From Roseateles_B sp051857535 (lineage in GTDB: Bacteria > Pseudomonadota > Gammaproteobacteria > Burkholderiales > Burkholderiaceae_C): a stretch of 64,000 bases of DNA. The stretch's first letter is position 1. Every line of letters starts with the position of its first letter. The position numbers were made by a program, and so were the translations under genes. Location: the NCBI RefSeq assembly GCF_051857535.1, contig NZ_JBPZGY010000004.1:124001-188000 (forward strand), given 5' to 3'. Below, in pieces: positions 18,201 to 26,388 of this stretch. The notes beneath the pieces were generated by a model. That model did not search any database and was not told the DNA's origin. It saw only the letters and a list, made by a program, of their open reading frames with translations.

Positions 18201-19226
18201 CATTCGCACGTCATCGGCAAGCCCAATGACCGTGGCGTGGTCGAGGTCTGGCGTGACGCGAAGAAGGTCTTCGACGCCCCCCTGGAGATGCTGCACAAGG
18301 AATGGGACGGCGTCTCCTGGCAGATCGCCCGCCTGCGCGACAACCCCGCCTGCGCCGATGCCGAGCACGAGGCCGTGGGCCGCGCCGAAGACCCCGGCCG
18401 CCATGTGCACCTGAGCTTCGATCCCAGCGAGGACGTGGCCGCCCCCTTCATCGCCACCGGTGCCCGGCCCAGGCTGGCCATCCTGCGGGAGCAGGGCGTC
18501 AACTCGCATGTCGAGATGGCCTATGTGAACGCCCTGGCCGGCTTCGACACCTTCGACGTCCACATGAGCGACCTGCAGTCCGGCAAGGTCAGCCTGGAGC
18601 AGTTCAAGGGCTTCATCGCCTGCGGCGGCTTCTCCTATGGCGACACCCTGGGTGCCGGCGAGGGCTGGGCACGCTCAGTGATGTTCAACCCGGTGCTGGC
18701 CGAGCAGTTCCAGGCCTTCTTTGCCCGCTCCGACAGCTTCGCGCTGGGCGTGTGCAACGGCTGCCAGATGATGGCGGCGCTGGCGCCCATGATCCCCGGT
18801 GCTGAGGCCTGGCCCAAGTTCACCCGCAACCAGAGCGAGCAGTACGAGGCACGCCTGGCCATGGTGGAGCTGCTGGAATCGCCCAGCATCTTCTTCCAGG
18901 GCATGGCCGGCAGCCGCCTGCCGGTGGCCGTGGCCCACGGCGAGGGTTTTGCCAACTTCACCCAGCGGGGCAACGCCGCCCAGGTCGTGCGCGCTGCCCG
19001 CTTCGTGGACCATCACGGCCAGCCCACCGAGGCCTATCCCTTCAACCCCAACGGCAGCCCCGGGGGGCTGACCTCGGTGACCACCGCCGACGGCCGCTTC
19101 ACGGTCATGATGCCGCACCCCGAGCGCGTCTTCCGCAATGTGCAGATGAGCTGGACGTCTGGTGATCTGGGTGCCCTGAGCCCCTGGACGCGCATGTTCC
19201 GCAACGCACGCCGCTGGCTGGGCTGA
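15237..19226 (+). CDS. purL: Phosphoribosylformylglycinamidine synthase (FGAM synthase)
   Basis: Fourth step of purine synthesis: FGAR plus glutamine and ATP give FGAM. At 1329 residues it is the large single-chain form of proteobacteria, slightly longer than E. coli PurL. The order is an N-terminal PurS-like domain, a linker, two AIR-synthase-like halves (KVETHNHPTAISPF; GGGAASSM; DVGAGGISNAFPELV; YHDRSDGG) and a C-terminal class I glutaminase with nucleophile Cys1173 in GVCNGCQMM. Residues around 925-945 look like a loop insertion. A LacI/PurR-like palindrome precedes it, and a LysR gene follows after 5 bases. Confidence 0.97.
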   Translation: MASTSKHLTHFEGGNALSAFRAQAMLPQLQAVNERITGLVARHVHWVWTDAAMDAGVRDKLAALLSYGEAYSGGADGQLVVVAPRLGTVSPWASKATDIAHNCGLDIHRVERVTEFRITLKSGLLGGTKTLNEAELRACAALLHDRMTESVLFRREDCAHLFDEKTAEALEHVDVLGRGRAALDEANSRFGLALSDDEIEYLVNAFTAAKRNPSDVELMMFAQANSEHCRHKIFNAKFTIDGVEQDLSLFGMIRNTEKLSSQHTVIAYSDNAAVMEGHEIERWIPEGYDAAPKYHARAETSHVLMKVETHNHPTAISPFPGASTGAGGEIRDEGATGRGAKPKAGLAGFSVSNLHLPGLAERWEQGGVGKPEHIASPLQIMIEGPIGGAAFNNEFGRPNLGGYFRVYEQEVDGVVRGYHKPIMIAGGLGAIRADLTRKIEFPAGTLLVQLGGPGMRIGMGGGAASSMAAGTNTADLDFDSVQRGNPEIERRAQEVINHCWGLAEKNPILAIHDVGAGGISNAFPELVNDAGRGAIFDLRKVPLEESGLAPKEIWCNESQERYVMAIAPESLDMFKAMCERERCPFGVVGVVTEARELILEDGPGGERAIDMPMDTLLGKPPKMHREVSRVQRSTAALDLSQATLQQAAVEVLRHPTVASKRFLITIGDRTVGGLNHRDQMVGPWQVPVADCAVTLADFKGLRGEAMSMGERTPLAAVDAPASGRMAVAEAITNLLAAPIELSRVKLSANWMAACGEAGEDAALYDTVKAVGMELCPALGVSIPVGKDSLSMRTKWTADGETRQVTAPVSLIVSAFATLPDVRGTLTPQLQAGDTSLILVDLGQGQHRMGGSILAQTLQQFGGAVPDVDDAAQLKALVAAVNELRGQGRLLAYHDRSDGGLWAAACEMAFAGHLGLSLNVDMLITEGDGVSDSRADVGDSKNWASQVGARREELALKALFNEELGVLLQVKTEERDAVLQVLRQHGLSKHSHVIGKPNDRGVVEVWRDAKKVFDAPLEMLHKEWDGVSWQIARLRDNPACADAEHEAVGRAEDPGRHVHLSFDPSEDVAAPFIATGARPRLAILREQGVNSHVEMAYVNALAGFDTFDVHMSDLQSGKVSLEQFKGFIACGGFSYGDTLGAGEGWARSVMFNPVLAEQFQAFFARSDSFALGVCNGCQMMAALAPMIPGAEAWPKFTRNQSEQYEARLAMVELLESPSIFFQGMAGSRLPVAVAHGEGFANFTQRGNAAQVVRAARFVDHHGQPTEAYPFNPNGSPGGLTSVTTADGRFTVMMPHPERVFRNVQMSWTSGDLGALSPWTRMFRNARRWLG

Positions 19227-19231
19227 GCAGG

Positions 19232-20182
19232 GTGAGCTGCGCGCTGCCGCCTTCGACGCAGGAGGGCGGTGGCCGTTTGCCCGAGCTCCATCACTTCCGG
19301 GCTCTTGAGGCCATCCATCGCCTGGGCAGCCTGACGGCTGCGGCCCTGGAGCTGGGCATGGCCCAGCCCGCGCTGTCCAAGACGCTTGGCCAGCTGCGGC
19401 GCTACTACGGCGACGAACTCTTCATCCGCAGCAAACAGGGCATGCGGCCCACCCCCCTGGCACGCCGGCTGGCCGCCGACGTGCAGCAGCTGCTAGGGCT
19501 GGTCGAGGACCGGCTGCGCGCGCCATCGAGCTTCGATCCGGCGCGCTCCTCTCGAACCTTCCGCATCAGCTGCACGGAGGTCGGGGCCATCCACTTCATG
19601 CCGCGCCTGCTGGCCGCCGTTCGCGAGACGGCCCCCGGCGTGCGATGGGAAGTGGTGCCGCTGGCCGGGGAGGCCATGGGCAGCCTGCTGGCCAGTGGCG
19701 AGGTCGACCTGGTACTGGCGGCATACCAGGACCAGCGGCCGGGTCTGTGCTCGCAGGCGCTCTACAGCGTCGGACACTGCTGCCTCGTGCGTGAGGGTCA
19801 TCCGCGCATCGGCGCGGCATTGAGCCTGGCGCAGTTCCGTGCCGAAAAACACATCGTCGCCGCCATCGGCGATGCCCAGCATGCCTACCGGCGCGTGGAG
19901 CAGGCCATCGTGCAGTCGGCTGGTGAGGGCGCCATCGGCCTGCGCGTGCATTCCCTGCTGACGGCCCCCTTCATCGTGGCGCAGTCGGACCATGTCTTCA
20001 CGGCCACTGAGCAGATCGCGCAGCAGATGGCTCAGCTCCCGGGCTTGCGTCTGCTGCCATGCCCGCTGCCGCTGCCGCCCATCGTTGTCCATCAGTACTG
20101 GCACAGCCGCCAGGACCCGGATCCCGCGGTCGCTTGGCTGCGGACCCTGGTGGCCCGGCATTTCGCCCGCCCCATCCCCTAG
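19232..20182 (+). CDS. LysR-family transcriptional regulator
   Basis: A regulator of about 316 residues with an N-terminal winged HTH (HHFRALEAIHRLGSLTAAAL, then AQPALSKTLGQLRRYYGDELF) and a C-terminal substrate-binding domain with TFRISCTEVGAIHFMPRLL. The GTG at 19232 opens the frame directly after purL; a TTG at 19277 preceded by AGGAGG is an equally good start and gives a more typical N-terminus. The effector is unknown. Being 5 bases from purL suggests shared transcription rather than shared function; no divergent target gene is adjacent. Confidence 0.85.
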   Translation: MSCALPPSTQEGGGRLPELHHFRALEAIHRLGSLTAAALELGMAQPALSKTLGQLRRYYGDELFIRSKQGMRPTPLARRLAADVQQLLGLVEDRLRAPSSFDPARSSRTFRISCTEVGAIHFMPRLLAAVRETAPGVRWEVVPLAGEAMGSLLASGEVDLVLAAYQDQRPGLCSQALYSVGHCCLVREGHPRIGAALSLAQFRAEKHIVAAIGDAQHAYRRVEQAIVQSAGEGAIGLRVHSLLTAPFIVAQSDHVFTATEQIAQQMAQLPGLRLLPCPLPLPPIVVHQYWHSRQDPDPAVAWLRTLVARHFARPIP

Positions 20183-20490
20183 GTCCATGCCGCCCAGGCA
20201 TGAGTCACATGTTCCTGCGCGCATGTTGCTTGTGCGCCCGTGCGCCGGGCGTTGCAATGCGCGCACGACGGCAGTCGTACCTCAGGAGCGAGGGGACCCG
20301 CCGCCCCGGCTTGCAGGGGCAGTCCGGCCGATGTGACCAAGGCATCGCGCGGGATGCGGGCAAGGGAAGGGACAGTGGAGGCTGATCCTTCCGTGGACGG
20401 GCCCCGTGGCAGGCGCTGCGGGGCCCTGTTCTTTGACGCGCACGGGCAGGCACCAATGGGCGCCCGGCATGCAGGCGGAGGCAGCGGTGC
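20183..20490. other. 308-base gap; possible small RNA or long 3' UTR
   Basis: No supported protein gene. The stretch ends in a strong plus-strand hairpin (20399-20434). It could be the 3' end of the purL-LysR transcript or carry a small RNA. I do not recognise a known RNA family. Confidence 0.4.
20399..20434 (+). terminator. Terminator-like hairpin before histidine kinase gene
   Basis: GGGCCCCG at 20399-20406 pairs with CGGGGCCC at 20419-20426 around a 12-base loop, followed by TGTTCTTT. It is 216 bases beyond the LysR stop and also lies just downstream of the convergent kinase gene. Confidence 0.6.
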
Positions 20491-23136
20491 TCACGCCAGG
20501 GTCAGGACGGGTGCGATCTTGGGCAAGGTGATCTCGAAGCGGCTGCCCTGCCCGGGCTCACTGTGCAGGCTGATGCTGCCGCCCAGGACGGTGCACACGA
20601 GGTTGTAGACGATGTTGAGGCCCAGACCCGTCCCGCCGCGCCCCATCTTGGTGGTGAAGAAGGGATCAAAGGCGCGGCGCCGCACTTCCTCGCTCATGCC
20701 CACGCCGTCGTCCTCCACGACCAGCAGGTAGTCGCTGTCTGAAAGGCTTTGCGCGCTGACCCTCACCCGGCCGGCCTCACGGCCCTCGAAGGCATGGACC
20801 AGGGCGTTGAGCAGGAGATTGCTCAGCACCTGGCCCAGGGGGCCGGGATAGCCCTCCAGCGGCCCGTCCAGTGCCAGCTGCGACTCCAGCAGATAGGGCG
20901 TGGTTTTCCAGCGGGCGCGCAGCAGGCTCATCACGTCGCCCACGACGGCCTCCAGCTCGTAGCGCCGCCTTTGCATGCTGGTCTGATCCACCGAGAGTTG
21001 CTTGAAATGGCTGACCAGCTCATTGGCCGTGTCCAGGCCACGCAGCAGGATGTCACATGCCTGGCCGGCTTCCTGCAGATAGCCCTCCAGCGAGGAGCGC
21101 CGCATCTGGCCGCTGTCGAACTCATGGCGGATTTCCTGGGTGCGTTCCTGCAGTGTCGAGGCCGTGGTGAGGCAGTTGCCCAGTGGCGTGTTCAGCTCGT
21201 GGGCCACGCCGGCCACCATGGAGCCCAGACCGGCCAGCTTCTCCGAGCGGAGCAGACCGTCCTGCGCATCCTTGAGGTTCTGGAGCGCGGCGCGCAGCTC
21301 CAGCGTGCGCTGCTGCACGCGGGATTCCAGCTCGGCATTGAGCTGCCGCAGCTCCGACTCAGCCGCGCGCTGGGCACTGATGTCTCGGGCCACGCCCAGG
21401 TAGCCAATGGCCTGGCCGTCCCGCCCGCGCACATGGCTGACACTGAGCGAGACCCAGAGCCGCCGGCCGTCCTTGCGGATGTAGCTCCATTCGCGCGTCT
21501 CGCTGCCCAGCTCGCGGGCCAGCAGGACGAAGGTCTCGAAGCCTTCGACAGTCGTGCCGCGCAGCCGGCTGAGCTCGGCACCACGCTGCAGGACCTCCTG
21601 CGGATCATGCAGGCAGGCCGGCGAACGCCCCAGCAACTCGGCCTCGGCATAGCCCAGCATGTGCTCCGCGCCGCGGTTGAACAGCAGAATATTGCCGACC
21701 ATGTCCGTGGCGATGATGGCGACCTCCTGCGCGGCATCGAGCACGGCCTGCAGGCGGTCTCGCGCGGCGGTCAACTCCAGCTGCGAGCGCCGCAGTGCGG
21801 CCTCGGCTTCCTTGGCGTCCGTAACGTTGCGCCCGGTGCCCCGGTAGCCTTTGAAGCGGCCTTCGGCGTCAAAGAAGGGCACGCCGGAGATGCTCACATG
21901 CCGGATGCTGCCCTCGGGCGTACGCTGCGCGTATTCGAAGTCGCGGAAAGGCTCGCGGCGTGCCAACTGGGCCTTGTGCTGCTCCCAGTCGATGCCGGGC
22001 AGCAGGGCCGGAGAGTCCCAACGACGATGCCCCAGCACTGCGCTGCTCTGCACTTCCGTGGCTTCCTCGGCGATGCGCGAGATGTAGGTGAAGCACAGAT
22101 GCTCGTCCTGCTCCCAGACCCAGTCCGAGGCCAGGGCTGCCATGCTGCGGAAGCGGGCCTGCGACTCCTCCAACTGCGCCCGCATCTGCTGGCCTTCGTG
22201 GATCTCGCGGGCGAGGGTCTCGTTGCGCTGCTGCAGCACCCGGCTCTGCCTCACAAGCAGGGCCAACAGCAGACTCAGAATGCCGCCGGCCGCGACGGCA
22301 GACAGCACCTCCGGCGACTTCCATCGGAAGGGCTGCTCCTGCCAGCCGTCCGCGGGCTGGGCGGCCAGCAGCCACTGTCCGCCAGGCACCTGCACCAACT
22401 GTTGCACCAGGGCCTGGGGTGGCAGCTTCAGGAGGGCTGACTGGCCCCAGATCAGCTTCCCGGCCTCCTTGCCGCCTTTGGACTCGGTCAGCAGCAGGCT
22501 GAGTTCCGGATGGGCGCCCAGACCCGCATCGGTCATGAAGCGGTCCAGGTCCGCCACAACGGACACCATGCCCCAATACCGGGATGGTGAGGGCGGCGGG
22601 GCGGGCAGGAAGACGGGATTGCGCAGGATCAGGCCTTGGCCGCCCTGCACCAGTTGCACCGGGCCCACCAGCAGCGCGGATCGGCTCTCTCGGGCCTGCT
22701 GCACCTGACGCCATTGGGCCGGCACGCTGCGGTAGTCCAGTCCCAGGGCCCGTTCGTTGCCGGGCAGCGGGTAAACCAGGCGCACCACGTCATCCGGTGC
22801 GATGGCGATGCTGCGCACCTGTGGATAGAGCTTGATTGCCTTGTCGGTCAGCAGGGCGAAACGGGCTTCGCTGATTGCACCGTCCAGCTGGATCATGGCC
22901 TCCAGGGACTGGCTGGGGGCAAAGGTGTTGCGGGCGACCAGCTCCAGGCGGCTGCGCAGCAACTCCAATTGCTCGGCCACCCGTTGCCGCTCCTGTTCGC
23001 TTGAATGCCGCGCATCCAGGCGCGCCAGCGTCGTGCAGACCAGCAGGCTCAGCAGCAGGCTCAGTGCCACCGGCCAGTAGCCGACGCCCAGGGCGATCCA
23101 GCCACGAAGGGAGCGGTGCTGCAGGGCCTCAGCCAT
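20491..23136 (-). CDS. Membrane sensor histidine kinase, CHASE-PAS-PAS
   Basis: A two-component sensor of 881 residues. The ATG at 23136 is chosen because AAAGG lies just upstream and the first membrane segment follows at once. Order: membrane segment about residues 20-40, a periplasmic CHASE-type domain to about 290 (SIAIAPDDVVRLVYPLPGN), a second membrane segment about 295-315, two PAS domains (DWVWEQDEHLCFTYISRIAE; AQEVAIIATDMVGNILLFNR) each with a PAC tail, a coiled coil, then the kinase core. The phospho-acceptor is His646 in GVAHELNTPLGN; N, G1 and G2 boxes are VLSNLLLNALVHAF, VEDDGVGM and GTGLGLNIV. No response regulator gene is adjacent, so it is an orphan here. Confidence 0.92.
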   Translation of the reverse strand: MAEALQHRSLRGWIALGVGYWPVALSLLLSLLVCTTLARLDARHSSEQERQRVAEQLELLRSRLELVARNTFAPSQSLEAMIQLDGAISEARFALLTDKAIKLYPQVRSIAIAPDDVVRLVYPLPGNERALGLDYRSVPAQWRQVQQARESRSALLVGPVQLVQGGQGLILRNPVFLPAPPPSPSRYWGMVSVVADLDRFMTDAGLGAHPELSLLLTESKGGKEAGKLIWGQSALLKLPPQALVQQLVQVPGGQWLLAAQPADGWQEQPFRWKSPEVLSAVAAGGILSLLLALLVRQSRVLQQRNETLAREIHEGQQMRAQLEESQARFRSMAALASDWVWEQDEHLCFTYISRIAEEATEVQSSAVLGHRRWDSPALLPGIDWEQHKAQLARREPFRDFEYAQRTPEGSIRHVSISGVPFFDAEGRFKGYRGTGRNVTDAKEAEAALRRSQLELTAARDRLQAVLDAAQEVAIIATDMVGNILLFNRGAEHMLGYAEAELLGRSPACLHDPQEVLQRGAELSRLRGTTVEGFETFVLLARELGSETREWSYIRKDGRRLWVSLSVSHVRGRDGQAIGYLGVARDISAQRAAESELRQLNAELESRVQQRTLELRAALQNLKDAQDGLLRSEKLAGLGSMVAGVAHELNTPLGNCLTTASTLQERTQEIRHEFDSGQMRRSSLEGYLQEAGQACDILLRGLDTANELVSHFKQLSVDQTSMQRRRYELEAVVGDVMSLLRARWKTTPYLLESQLALDGPLEGYPGPLGQVLSNLLLNALVHAFEGREAGRVRVSAQSLSDSDYLLVVEDDGVGMSEEVRRRAFDPFFTTKMGRGGTGLGLNIVYNLVCTVLGGSISLHSEPGQGSRFEITLPKIAPVLTLA

Positions 23137-23322
23137 GGGCCAGACCTTTCGGGCGCGCGTGATGTGATGCGGATGGCGGCATGCCGGGCTGCAGCAGAGG
23201 CTGGATCCGCTCCACGGTATCACAGCCCAGGCCGACCTGGCATCGCATCAACGTGAGGCCGTGGCGTTGTCGGCAGGTCCTCTGCAGCCCTGCTGCAGTC
23301 CTGCCACAGCCTTGGCCGGCAC

Positions 23323-25293
23323 TCAATGCGCAGCCTTGGGCCTGGCCTTGTAGAACTGGATGGGCGCGGCCGGCAACTGTTGCAGCACGCTCTTCTTGAT
23401 CTTGCCCACCACATGCATCTCGCAGGGCTTGCAGTCGAAGCGCAGGGTGAGCTTCTCCTTGCCGTTGATCAGCTGCATGGGCTCGGCCCGCACCGTGCCC
23501 TGCACGCCGGTCACGCCCTTGGCCTGCTTGGGGCATAGGGACAGGGAGTAGCGCACGCAGTGCTTGGTGATCATCAGGCTGACTTCGCCATGCTCCTCAT
23601 GGCTCTCATAGGCAGCTTCGATCACACGCACGCCATGCCGCGCATAGAAGTCCCGGGCGGGATGGTTGAAGACATTGGCCAGGTAAGACAGGGTGTCTTC
23701 TGGATAGGGCACGGGTGGCTCTACCGGCCGGGCGCGTGGCAGGCGGGGCAGGGCGGCCAGGCGAGCGGCCTCCAGTTGCTCGACGGCTTCGCGGCGCAGG
23801 GCATTGAGCTGGCTCGCCGGCACGAACAGCGGGCGCGACCACAGCAGGTGCAGTTCGCGCGCCTCGAAGACCGTGGTACCCAACTTGGACAGCGCCTCGC
23901 GTGCACCGGCCTCGGCCCGCTCGGCCTGCTGCGCCGGCTGCTTGTCCAGGGGCAGCTCGACGTAGGCGGCATGGCCGTCCTCATCAGTGAGCTGCAGGGC
24001 GATGCCCTCGGGCGTCTCCATCAGGCTGAGGTCCAGCGCGATGCGGCGCTCGGCGGATTTCTTCTCCAGCACCCGGTCCCAGGCCATGTCGCGGTTGCGG
24101 GACAGGGCCACGCCGCGGCGCAGGTCCTTCAGCGTGTCCATGGCTTCATTGGGCTCGACGCGGTAGCGCCGTGCCTGCGCATCCAGGGCCGTGGCCACGT
24201 TGACGCGCAGGCCCACCAGCTCCTTCTGCAGGTCGAGGTAGGTGAGGGCGTCGCCGTTGTTGAGGGGGCTCACGCCCTGATCCAGCTCCAGCTCGAAGCC
24301 CTCGCCGTCGACCTTGCTGACCCAGCCCAGCGGCAGGCCGGCATGCTTGGGGGTGTCGAAGGCGCCAATGTCTTCCTTGCGCCCGGTGACGAAGTAGTCG
24401 GTGCTGCCGCGGTTGAAGCTGCGGTCGGGGTCCGGCGTGAAGAGGAGGCGGGTGAGGCCGCTGGAGGCACGGGCAAGGCCAGGGCGCTCCTCCAGGATCT
24501 CGTCCAGCAGGCGCCGGTAGTGGCCGGTGATGTTCTTCACATAGCCCATGTCCTTGTAGCGACCCTCGATCTTGAAGCTGCGCACGCCGGCGTCTATCAG
24601 GGCGCGCAGGTTGGCGCTCTGGTCATTGTCCTTCATGGACAGCACATGCTTCTGGTGGGCCACGATGCGGCCCTGGGTGTCGACCACCTCGTAGGGCAGG
24701 CGGCAGGCCTGGGAGCAGTCGCCGCGGTTGGCGCTGCGGCCGGTGTGGGCATGGCTGATGAAGCACTGGCCGCTGTAGGCCACGCAAAGGGCGCCGTGGA
24801 TGAAGAACTCCAGCTGCGCGGTGCTGAGTGCATCAGCCATGGCGCGGATCTGCGGCAGGGTCAGCTCGCGGGCAGCCACGACCTGCGAGAAGCCGGCATC
24901 CTGCAGGAAGCGGGCCTTCTGCGGCGTGCGGATGTCGCATTGGGTGCTGGCATGCAGCTGGATGGGCGGCAGGTCGATCTGGGTCAGGCCCATGTCCTGC
25001 ACGATGAGGGCGTCAGCGCCGGCCTCGTAGACCTGCCAGGCCATGCGGCGTGCGTCCTCCAGTTCGTCGTCCCGAAGGATGGTGTTGAGTGTGATGAAGA
25101 TGCGCGAGCCGTAGCGATGGGCATGGCGCACCAGGCGTTCGATGTCCTGGATCTCGTTGCTGGCATTGTGGCGGGCGCCGAAGCCAGGGCCGCCGATGTA
25201 GACGGCGTCGGCGCCGTGATTGACGGCTTCGATGCCGATGTCGGCGGTCTTGGCGGGAGCCAGGAGTTCGAGGTGTTTGGGCGAGGCGCTCAT
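23323..25293 (-). CDS. rlhA: U32 family protein, 23S rRNA C2501 hydroxylase type
   Basis: Annotated widely as a collagenase-like U32 peptidase, but the length (656 residues, close to E. coli RlhA/YdcP) and architecture point to the enzyme that makes 5-hydroxycytidine at C2501 of 23S rRNA. Visible parts are LELLAPAKTADIGIEAVNHG at the start, the TIM-barrel Cys cluster in FIHGALCVAYSGQCF and GDCSQACRLPY, FKIEGRYKDMGYV, and a C-terminal domain with further Cys residues (CKPCEMHVVGKIKKSV). The Cys residues suggest an iron-sulphur cluster. Shorter TrhP (YegQ) is the alternative, but it lacks this C-terminal extension. Confidence 0.85.
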   Translation of the reverse strand: MSASPKHLELLAPAKTADIGIEAVNHGADAVYIGGPGFGARHNASNEIQDIERLVRHAHRYGSRIFITLNTILRDDELEDARRMAWQVYEAGADALIVQDMGLTQIDLPPIQLHASTQCDIRTPQKARFLQDAGFSQVVAARELTLPQIRAMADALSTAQLEFFIHGALCVAYSGQCFISHAHTGRSANRGDCSQACRLPYEVVDTQGRIVAHQKHVLSMKDNDQSANLRALIDAGVRSFKIEGRYKDMGYVKNITGHYRRLLDEILEERPGLARASSGLTRLLFTPDPDRSFNRGSTDYFVTGRKEDIGAFDTPKHAGLPLGWVSKVDGEGFELELDQGVSPLNNGDALTYLDLQKELVGLRVNVATALDAQARRYRVEPNEAMDTLKDLRRGVALSRNRDMAWDRVLEKKSAERRIALDLSLMETPEGIALQLTDEDGHAAYVELPLDKQPAQQAERAEAGAREALSKLGTTVFEARELHLLWSRPLFVPASQLNALRREAVEQLEAARLAALPRLPRARPVEPPVPYPEDTLSYLANVFNHPARDFYARHGVRVIEAAYESHEEHGEVSLMITKHCVRYSLSLCPKQAKGVTGVQGTVRAEPMQLINGKEKLTLRFDCKPCEMHVVGKIKKSVLQQLPAAPIQFYKARPKAAH

Positions 25294-25427
25294 GGCCTTG
25301 ATTTTATCGGCGCCCTGGCGCTGTCGATCCGTCGCGCGGGCTGTCCATTCGTCCTTCGGGCCGGCCCAGGTCGCCAGGTGCTTGCCTAGACTCCGCCCAT
25401 CCTGTCCTTTTCCTGGGGAGTGGCGGC

Positions 25428-26381
25428 ATGAACGATCCTTCGGTGATTCTGCAGGCCCGCGGCCTGCGCAAGCGTTATGGGGCGAAGGAGGTGGTCCGTG
25501 GCATGGACCTGAGCCTGCGCCGTGGCGAGATCCTGGGCCTGCTGGGCCCCAATGGCGCGGGCAAGAGCACGACGGTGTCCATGATCGCGGGCCTGATCGC
25601 TGCGGATGGGGGCGACTGCCTGATCGACGGCCAGCCCGTGCGGGGCGACGCCGATCCGCGCAAGGGTCTGCTGGGCCTGGTGCCGCAGGAGCTGGCCCTG
25701 CACGAGACCCTGAGCGCCGCGACCAATCTGCGCGCCTTCGGGGCCTTGTATGGCCTGTCCGGCAAACCTCTGACCCAGCGCGTGGATGCGGCCCTGGACC
25801 TGGCTGGCCTGCGCGAGCGCGCCGGGGATGCGGTGGCCGAGTTCAGCGGCGGCATGAAGCGCCGCCTGCACATGGCCTGCGCGCTGTTGCATGACCCGGC
25901 CATCGTCATCCTGGACGAGCCCACGGTGGGCGTGGACCCACAGAGCCGCAACGCCATCTTCGATGCCCTGCTGGCTCTGCGGGATGCCGGCAAGGCCCTG
26001 CTCTACACCACACACTACATGGAGGAGGCCGAGCGCCTGTGCGAGCGGCTGCTCATCATGGACCACGGCCTGATCGTGGCAGCGGGCCGCACGCGGGAGC
26101 TGCTGGACGCGGCTGTGCTCGTGCCCATCGTCTGCCTGGAGCTGGACCGCCCGGCGCCCGAGCCCCTGCTGCAGGCCTTGCGCCAGTTGCCCGAGGTGAA
26201 GCCGCTGCCCGGCGAGGAGAGGCCGCAGCGGCTGCGCCTGGAGCTGGCCTCGCTGGACTGCCTGCCGGCGGTGCTGCAGCGGCTGTCGGGCCAGTCCGTG
26301 GGCTTGCGGGGCCTGCACACGGAGCGGCCCAGTCTGGAGCAGCTCTTCCTGTCCCTCACGGGGCGCCAACTGCGCGATTGA
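25428..26381 (+). CDS. ABC transporter ATP-binding protein, ABC-2 export type
   Basis: The ATPase of a drug/lipid-type exporter, 317 residues. Walker A is GPNGAGKST, the signature is FSGGMKRRL, Walker B is AIVILDEPTVGVDP, and the switch His is in TTHYMEEAERL. The extended C-terminal domain of about 90 residues is of the DrrA/CcmA type. The permease follows after 7 bases. The substrate is not visible; neighbours give no clue. Confidence 0.92.
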   Translation: MNDPSVILQARGLRKRYGAKEVVRGMDLSLRRGEILGLLGPNGAGKSTTVSMIAGLIAADGGDCLIDGQPVRGDADPRKGLLGLVPQELALHETLSAATNLRAFGALYGLSGKPLTQRVDAALDLAGLRERAGDAVAEFSGGMKRRLHMACALLHDPAIVILDEPTVGVDPQSRNAIFDALLALRDAGKALLYTTHYMEEAERLCERLLIMDHGLIVAAGRTRELLDAAVLVPIVCLELDRPAPEPLLQALRQLPEVKPLPGEERPQRLRLELASLDCLPAVLQRLSGQSVGLRGLHTERPSLEQLFLSLTGRQLRD

Positions 26382-26388
26382 GCGAGAG

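Noticed and set aside
16041..18563. 840-residue open frame on the minus strand inside purL
   Set aside because: Shadow of a GC-rich gene; low-complexity Gly/His/Gln/Asp-rich translation without domains, and purL is certain on the other strand.
20240..20608. 122-residue plus-strand ORF between LysR and the kinase
   Set aside because: Overlaps the kinase gene, carries the terminator hairpin and shows biased, domain-free translation.
23560..25389. 609-residue plus-strand open frame over rlhA
   Set aside because: Antisense shadow; rlhA motifs and length are clear on the minus strand.
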